DNA of 10,832 nucleotides. It comes from Candidatus Jorgensenbacteria bacterium GWA1_54_12 (lineage in GTDB: Bacteria > Patescibacteriota > Minisyncoccia > UBA6257 > GWB1-50-10). This document shows positions 7,108-10,832 of this stretch, piece after piece. Under the pieces are notes generated by a model, which was given only the letters and a program-made list of their open reading frames with translations, did no database searches and was not told where the DNA came from. How positions within the stretch are numbered: position 1 is the stretch's first letter; each line of letters opens with the position of its first letter. Both the position numbers and the translations under genes were made by a program. The DNA lies in contig MFKH01000014.1 in assembly GCA_001779505.1 (NCBI GenBank), positions 1 through 10,832 of the forward strand, written 5' to 3'.

Positions 7108-8466
7108 TTAACTTTGGTATAACTGTTCCTTAAGCAGCATTATCTTTTGGTTAATCCCCGGCTTATTCCTCACGTCATCCCCAACTTTTTCACAGGCGTG
7201 AATGACGGTTGTGTGGTCGCGTTTTCCCAGATGCTCACCGATGTAGGGATACGAAAGTTTTAGGATATCGCGCATAAGGTACATACATATCTGTCGCGGC
7301 TCCACAACCTCCCGCTTTCTCGTGCGGCGCGTGAGGTCCTGCGACGTGATGTCAAAGAAGCGCGCCACGATCTTAATTATTTTATCGGGCGTAATATGTA
7401 TTGAAGAAGCGCGCGACGTCTCCCCGATGATTTTTTCAAGGAATCTTCGGTCAATAGTCTCACCCTTGTGGTTTTGATAAAACACGATTTTATTGAGTAC
7501 GCCCTCAAGTTCGCGGATGTTGTCTTGTATGGTTTGGGCGGCATATTCAAGAATCCAATCCTCAATGTGTACGCCTCGGAGCTCGCGCTTGGCCCTCAAA
7601 ATAGCGAGACGCGTTTCATAGTCGGGGTAGCTGATATCGGCAATCATCCCCCCCTCAAAGCGCGAGCGGAGCCGCTCCTCAAGCTCCGCAATAGCGGCCG
7701 GCGGTCGGTCGGAAGAAAGAATAATTTGCTTATTTTGCTCGTGAAGAGCGTTGAATGTGTGGAAAAACTCAATCTCGGTTGCCGATTTGCCGCCAATGAA
7801 CTGAATATCATCAATAATAAGAACATCCACGCGGCGGTACTTTTTCTTCATGTCTTCAACGCGCTTGTGCCGTATAGCCTGCACGACGTCGCGGATAAAG
7901 TTCTCTGAAGTTGTGTAAAGAACATTCACCCTTGATGCATGCTTCTCTTTGATCTCGTTGCCCACCCCCTGTATAAGATGCGTTTTACCCAAGCCAACCT
8001 TTCCGTATATGAAAAGCGGATTGTATCGGGTGCCGATATGTTCCACGACCGCCTGCGCCGCGGCGTGGGCGAGTTCGTTTGATGAGCCGACAATGAATGA
8101 AGAAAGGGAATACTTGGGGTTGAGATTTGTTTGAGGGTCCAGATTGACTTCCAGTAGCGACGACTGTGCTGTGCTTGCTGCGGCGGCGGGAGCGACGGAC
8201 CGAGGGACCCCTGTTTTATTTAAAACGACATAGTCAACGTTTTTGATGGTGCTGTCTATGTCGCGGAGCGCGTGGAGAATGAGTTTGTGATACTTGTTTT
8301 TGACCCACTCTTTGGTGAACGTGTTGGGAAGAGCGACGGTAACCACCCCCGCCTTTTCATTTTGCTCAACGAGTTCGCTGTTCTTGAGCCAGGTAAGAAA
8401 ATTGGGGCGAGACACCTGAAGTTCTATGTCTCCGAGTACGGCATCCCAAGCCTTCTTCACATCCAT
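7108..8466 (-). CDS. dnaA: Chromosomal replication initiator protein DnaA
   Basis: 452 residues from ATG at 8466. Domain I is MDVKKAWDAVLGDIELQVSRPNFLTWLKNS. A short linker rich in Ala and Ser follows (about 88-105). The AAA+ domain has Walker A GKVGLGKT at 155-162, Walker B VLIIDDIQF at about 215-223, and RLRSRFEGG with the arginine region. The DNA-binding domain IV ends with KRDHTTVIHACEKV, the DnaA signature helix that reads the DnaA box. A longer reading from TTG at 8511 would add 15 residues unlike the family and would overlap the promoter, so I reject it. It binds origin DnaA boxes and melts DNA with ATP. The usual GGVGLGKT reads GKVGLGKT here, which keeps the catalytic GKT. Confidence 0.97.
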   Translation of the reverse strand: MDVKKAWDAVLGDIELQVSRPNFLTWLKNSELVEQNEKAGVVTVALPNTFTKEWVKNKYHKLILHALRDIDSTIKNVDYVVLNKTGVPRSVAPAAAASTAQSSLLEVNLDPQTNLNPKYSLSSFIVGSSNELAHAAAQAVVEHIGTRYNPLFIYGKVGLGKTHLIQGVGNEIKEKHASRVNVLYTTSENFIRDVVQAIRHKRVEDMKKKYRRVDVLIIDDIQFIGGKSATEIEFFHTFNALHEQNKQIILSSDRPPAAIAELEERLRSRFEGGMIADISYPDYETRLAILRAKRELRGVHIEDWILEYAAQTIQDNIRELEGVLNKIVFYQNHKGETIDRRFLEKIIGETSRASSIHITPDKIIKIVARFFDITSQDLTRRTRKREVVEPRQICMYLMRDILKLSYPYIGEHLGKRDHTTVIHACEKVGDDVRNKPGINQKIMLLKEQLYQS

Positions 8467-8473
8467 TACTCTT

Positions 8474-8501
8474 ATAGTACCGAGTGTGGGAAATGTTTCA
8501 A
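8474..8501 (-). promoter_or_regulatory. dnaA promoter, likely leaderless
   Basis: On the minus strand, TTGAAA (8501-8496) is followed by a 16-bp spacer and TACTAT (8479-8474). The -10 ends 7 bp before the ATG at 8466, so transcription would begin at or next to the A of the start codon. No Shine-Dalgarno precedes this ATG, consistent with a leaderless message. Confidence 0.5.
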
Positions 8502-8503
8502 TA

Positions 8504-8532
8504 TTGCGCAAACCCCCTAAAAGTGATTTAAT
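8504..8532 (+). promoter_or_regulatory. Candidate promoter for the rpmH-rnpA-yidC-jag operon
   Basis: TTGCGC (8504-8509), a 17-bp spacer and TTTAAT (8527-8532). The -10 matches 5/6 and the -35 only 3/6. Initiation near 8539 would give a leader of about 55 nt that contains the hairpin at 8545-8567. Confidence 0.4.
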
Positions 8533-8544
8533 GGTGGATAAGGT

Positions 8545-8567
8545 GTTGATAGCCGAAGGCTATCAAC
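8545..8567 (+). repeat. Perfect 10-bp hairpin in the rpmH leader
   Basis: GTTGATAGCC (8545-8554), loop GAA, then GGCTATCAAC (8558-8567). No T tract follows, so it is not a normal terminator. It lies inside the presumed 5' leader of rpmH. Confidence 0.65.
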
Positions 8568-8585
8568 CCTGAGTTTACCGAAGGG
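8567..8585. repeat. CCTGAG-n6-GAAGGG dispersed-repeat-like element
   Basis: CCCTGAGTTTACCGAAGGG resembles the CCTGAG...CGAAGGG element that I recall, without having checked, as repeated many times in many environmental bacterial genomes. Its 3' end also provides AAGGG, 8 nt before the rpmH ATG, which can serve as a Shine-Dalgarno sequence. Confidence 0.4.
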
Positions 8586-8593
8586 TTACATTC

Positions 8594-8731
8594 ATGCCTA
8601 AGAGGACATATCAGCCCAAGAAAAGAAAAAGAGCGCGTACGCACGGTTTCATAAAGCGGAGCCGCACCCCGGGAGGGCGGCGGGTTTTGAAGAGCCGCCG
8701 GCGCAAGAAACGGAGCCGGCTCGCTGTGTAA
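8594..8731 (+). CDS. rpmH: 50S ribosomal protein L34
   Basis: 45 residues: MPKRTYQPKKRKRARTHGFI, then KRSRTPGGRRVLKSRRRKKR and SRLAV. This is the normal L34 length and pattern (KRTYQP near the start, GRRVLKSRRRK in the middle, ending in a basic tail). It is a small basic protein of the large ribosomal subunit. AAGGG lies 8 nt before the ATG. It is followed after 7 bp by rnpA, the near-universal gene pair. Confidence 0.97.
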   Translation: MPKRTYQPKKRKRARTHGFIKRSRTPGGRRVLKSRRRKKRSRLAV

Positions 8732-8738
8732 GGAGGCA

Positions 8739-8990
8739 ATGAATCTCGTTGTTATTAAGAAAAGCCGGCCGGGCTCCCAAAAGAAGCCGCTCGTTGTCGT
8801 TGTTGGTGCGAAAGTAGCGCGCCGCGCCGTAGACAGAAACCTTCTGAAACGCCGCGTCCGCGACATCATGCGCCCCGCGGTGAAGGATAAGAAAAACGAC
8901 TACACCGTCATTGCCAGGCCCGGCGCGCCCGCACTGACTTTTGCCGAGCTTAAAGAGCTTCTTATAAAAGAACTAAACATCAAGCAATGA
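8739..8990 (+). CDS. rnpA: Ribonuclease P protein component, N-terminally short
   Basis: 83 residues against about 110-120 in most bacteria. The conserved core is present: VVVGAKVARRAVDRNLLKRRVRDIM carries the RNR-type basic helix that binds RNase P RNA, followed by DYTVIARPGAPALTFAELKELL. What is missing is the usual N-terminal 30-35 residues (first helix and first strand, with the F-x-x-V region). The frame is open upstream only to 8691 and has no ATG, GTG or TTG there, so the short start is real unless CTG is used. GGAGG lies only 2 nt before the ATG, a tight spacing. The protein would assist the RNA subunit in maturing tRNA 5' ends. Its stop overlaps the yidC start as ATGA. Confidence 0.88.
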   Translation: MNLVVIKKSRPGSQKKPLVVVVGAKVARRAVDRNLLKRRVRDIMRPAVKDKKNDYTVIARPGAPALTFAELKELLIKELNIKQ

Positions 8991-9691
8991 TACAAGAAGT
9001 CATACTAAGCGTTCTCCAGTGGCTCTACAACAATCTCGCATTCCATAATCTTTTTGTGGCGATTTTGCTTCTCACGCTCGCTGTGCGCGTCGTGCTCTTC
9101 CCTCTTTTCTACAAGAGCTCCAAAGACCAGCTCGTGATGCGTGAATTGAGCCCGAAGATGGAGGAAATAAAGACCCTCTACAAGGATGACCGGCAGAAGC
9201 AGGCCGAAGAGCTTATGCGGCTGTATAAAGAACACAAACTGAACCCCCTGTCGGGCATTCTCATTCTTGTTGTCCAGCTCCCTATTTTTATTGCGCTTTT
9301 CAAAGTTTTCCGCGACAGCGAACTTCTCACGTCGCTCTTTGGAGACGGAAGCATGTTCCTCGGCGCAAATCTCGCTTTGCCGAGCATTGTTGTCAGCATC
9401 GTCGCGGCGGCTCTGCAATATGTGAGCGGGAGAATGACCGAGCCCGGAAGCAAGAGCGGGGGGTCTATGGCGAAATTCGGGAAGATGATGCTCTATATGA
9501 TGCCGTTCCTCACCCTCTTTATCCTCTTGAAACTTCCTGCCGCCTTGGGCGTTTATTGGGCGGTTTCAACGGCTTTTTCAATCGGTCAGACGCTTGTCAT
9601 AAAGCGCCGCCTGGCGTATAGTAAATCTCGCAATGGAAATGCAGGAGTTACACAAGGAGATGGAGGAACTTATCCGCCTCATGGGGTTTGA
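8987..9691 (+). CDS. yidC: Membrane protein insertase YidC/Oxa1 family
   Basis: 234 residues, the short form without the large periplasmic domain of E. coli YidC and without a lipoprotein signal. Five hydrophobic segments lie at about 18-41, 88-107, 131-147, 166-183 and 185-206. R34 in LLLTLAVRVVLFPL is the conserved arginine of the hydrophilic groove. Residues about 42-86 form the charged cytoplasmic hairpin (SPKMEEIKTLYKDDRQKQAEELMRLYKEH). LNPLSGILILVVQLPIFIALF and ALGVYWAVSTAFSIGQTLVI are family signatures. It inserts membrane proteins, alone or with Sec. The start overlaps the rnpA stop (ATGA). The last 20 residues or so overlap the next gene in another frame and look unconserved. Confidence 0.96.
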   Translation: MIQEVILSVLQWLYNNLAFHNLFVAILLLTLAVRVVLFPLFYKSSKDQLVMRELSPKMEEIKTLYKDDRQKQAEELMRLYKEHKLNPLSGILILVVQLPIFIALFKVFRDSELLTSLFGDGSMFLGANLALPSIVVSIVAAALQYVSGRMTEPGSKSGGSMAKFGKMMLYMMPFLTLFILLKLPAALGVYWAVSTAFSIGQTLVIKRRLAYSKSRNGNAGVTQGDGGTYPPHGV

Positions 9692-10073
9692 GAGCGAGCA
9701 GGTATCGGTTCATATAGACGAACCACATCGAAAAATCACCCTTTTCATTGATGACGATGCCGTCCGCGGTGAGCGGACGCCGCACGTCCTTTCTGCATTC
9801 CACCACCTCGTGAATCAGATATTGCGGAAGCGCGGCGGCGAGCACCACATCATTGACCTGAATTATTACCGCCGCGAACGCGAGCGGCTCATTACGGAAC
9901 TCACTCGCACTGCGGCGCGCAAAGCAGCCATCTCAAAAGAAGCGGTTGAACTGCCGCCGATGAACGCATACGAGCGCCGCATTGTTCACATGGAAATCGC
10001 AACGCATCCGGAACTCCGTACGGAAAGTGAAGGCTTGGGCAAAGACCGCCGCGTGATTATTAAATGCTTGTAG
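9633..10073 (+). CDS. jag: Jag/KhpB-like RNA-binding protein (KH + R3H)
   Basis: 146 residues with a KH-like domain at about 11-76 and an R3H domain at about 80-144. The R3H part is well conserved: VELPPMNAYERRIVHMEIATHPELRTESEGLGKDRRVIIK, with RxxxH as R115 and H119. The KH part lacks a clear GxxG loop (DDDAVRGERTPHVLSAFHHL), and the Jag-N domain is absent. In Firmicutes KhpB works with KhpA as an RNA chaperone affecting cell elongation; the role here is inferred. The ATG at 9633 overlaps yidC by 59 bp; in-frame ATGs at 9639 and 9660 are alternatives, but 9660 would trim the first helix. No Shine-Dalgarno precedes 9633, whereas AGGAG sequences occur just before 9660. Confidence 0.9.
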   Translation: MEMQELHKEMEELIRLMGFESEQVSVHIDEPHRKITLFIDDDAVRGERTPHVLSAFHHLVNQILRKRGGEHHIIDLNYYRRERERLITELTRTAARKAAISKEAVELPPMNAYERRIVHMEIATHPELRTESEGLGKDRRVIIKCL

Positions 10074-10079
10074 TGTTCT

Positions 10080-10118
10080 GATTTCGGAAATCCGTAAGGA
10101 TTCCTGAAATCTTTTATT
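10080..10118 (+). terminator. Rho-independent terminator after jag
   Basis: GATTTCGGAAATCC (10080-10093), GTAA loop (GNRA type), GGATTCCTGAAATC (10098-10111), then TTTTATT. The stem is 14 positions with one mismatch and one G-T pair. It starts 6 bp after the jag stop and its T tract overlaps the stop codon of the converging minus-strand gene. The minus strand lacks a matching T run. Confidence 0.8.
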
Positions 10119-10832
10119 GGTTCAGTCTCAACTCATAGAGCCCATTATCGTACCGGTTCACAAAGTAAACGGTGTTCCCCGCCGCACGAACGCTCCGCGC
10201 GTCAATCTGGGGAATCTCCTCCACGCCGCTAGTAAAGAGTTGTGTTGTTTCGCCGCTTACGGCGTCAAGGACCAAGAATTTGTCAAGAGTATACACGCTC
10301 CCCTTGGCATAATCCTCGGCAAACGTATTGGTAAAAGAGAAGGGCGGGAACACGATGGGCGCAAAACAGAAAATGCGCGCCTCCACACCATCGCACTTCT
10401 CTGGGATGGTGGGGGTGGGCGTGAAGACAACAGAAGCAAGCTCGTGGTCAAGGATTTGGAATTTTTTGGGTGGCGTGTAATGAAAAACATAATCCTGCGT
10501 CAGCCAGCGCGAAACCTCCCCCTTCTCACCCTCTGCAAGAAGCTGGAGTGTTCGGGCCGTAAGGTTGAACTGCCACGTTCGCGGTTTATAAAACGAAGCA
10601 GTTTTTTCTTGGATAATAAGCACATCAAGAATGTCGGACCACGAGAGCGAAACATCAAGAAGCGGAAAGTCATGCAGAATGAGCGTGTAGCGCGGTCCCG
10701 CTGTGGCGGGATTCGTGAAATTGTCCCGCACGGGCACTTCAGCAAGAATGCGGCCGCCACCGGTTTCGGGGAGTATGGCGATAAGCGTATCAGCGTCTTT
10801 CCAGGTTGCGGCAATCACAGGGACGTTAAATG
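10114..10832 (-). CDS. Protein of unknown function, 5' end outside window
   Basis: The frame is open to the window edge (codons reading FNVPVIAATWKDADTL precede the first possible GTG at 10818), so the true start is probably outside. At least 239 residues are visible. I recognise no family. The sequence is rich in beta-strand-like segments with repeated aromatic and Thr/Ser patterns. TVYFVNRYDNGLYELRL at the end and TLDKFLVLDAVSGETTQLF earlier resemble blades of a beta-propeller; this is an impression only. Two Cys (KCDGVEARIFC) sit close together about 90 residues from the end, possibly a disulfide. No catalytic motif or membrane segment is visible in this part. It converges on jag. Confidence 0.75.
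   Translation of the reverse strand, partial: FNVPVIAATWKDADTLIAILPETGGGRILAEVPVRDNFTNPATAGPRYTLILHDFPLLDVSLSWSDILDVLIIQEKTASFYKPRTWQFNLTARTLQLLAEGEKGEVSRWLTQDYVFHYTPPKKFQILDHELASVVFTPTPTIPEKCDGVEARIFCFAPIVFPPFSFTNTFAEDYAKGSVYTLDKFLVLDAVSGETTQLFTSGVEEIPQIDARSVRAAGNTVYFVNRYDNGLYELRLNQ

Larger units (their letters stand above)
8467..8593. other. Divergent dnaA/rpmH intergenic region, possible oriC neighbourhood
   Basis: 127 bp between two divergent housekeeping operons, the place where oriC often lies when dnaA and rpmH are adjacent. It contains back-to-back promoter candidates, one near-consensus DnaA box (GGTGGATAA at 8533-8541, 8/9 match to TGTGGATAA) and a weaker one (TGTGGGAAA at 8485-8493, 7/9). 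There is no cluster of good boxes and no clear AT-rich unwinding element, so origin function is unproven. Confidence 0.4.

Noticed and set aside
8467..8511. TTG start giving a 467-residue DnaA
   Set aside because: The extra 15 residues do not resemble DnaA domain I, and the region holds a good -10/-35 pair for the ATG at 8466.
10816..10818. GTG as the start of the last minus-strand gene
   Set aside because: The frame stays open to the window edge and the upstream codons read like protein, so an internal valine is more likely.

Overview
This window is a compact bacterial housekeeping locus around dnaA. The likely source is a member of the Candidate Phyla Radiation (Patescibacteria), probably Parcubacteria-like. 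That placement is an inference from very short intergenic gaps, ATGA overlaps, reduced versions of RnpA, YidC and Jag, a 45-residue L34, and 7-bp tandem repeats between genes. TGA is used as a stop (PBP, ruvC, rnpA), so this is not one of the CPR lineages that read TGA as glycine.

Layout: a divergent gap at 8467-8593 separates two transcription directions. Rightward (+) runs the classic origin-adjacent cluster rpmH, rnpA, yidC and a jag/khpB-like gene, closed by a hairpin terminator at 10080-10118. Leftward (-) run dnaA, dnaN, ruvC and an unannotated-looking 44-residue poly-glutamate ORF, followed by a strong GC hairpin at 5137-5166. Beyond the hairpin, still leftward, come a class A penicillin-binding protein, a stand-alone 5'-3' exonuclease, an orphan membrane histidine kinase and the start of yebC, which runs off the left edge. 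At the right edge a leftward gene of unknown function enters the window, converging on jag.

Function: the leftward half combines replication initiation (DnaA), the sliding clamp (DnaN), Holliday junction resolution (RuvC), flap/primer removal (exonuclease), peptidoglycan synthesis (PBP), sensing (histidine kinase) and YebC. The rightward half makes ribosomal protein L34, the RNase P protein, the membrane insertase and an RNA-binding protein.

I see no phage, transposon, CRISPR, tRNA, rRNA or defence system. No clearly new multi-gene system is present. The observations most worth following are the acidic micro-ORF behind ruvC, the 7-bp-period repeats at three gene junctions, a leaderless-looking dnaA promoter sharing an ATTGCGCAA motif with the dnaN leader, the N-terminally short RnpA, and altered motifs in the PBP glycosyltransferase domain.
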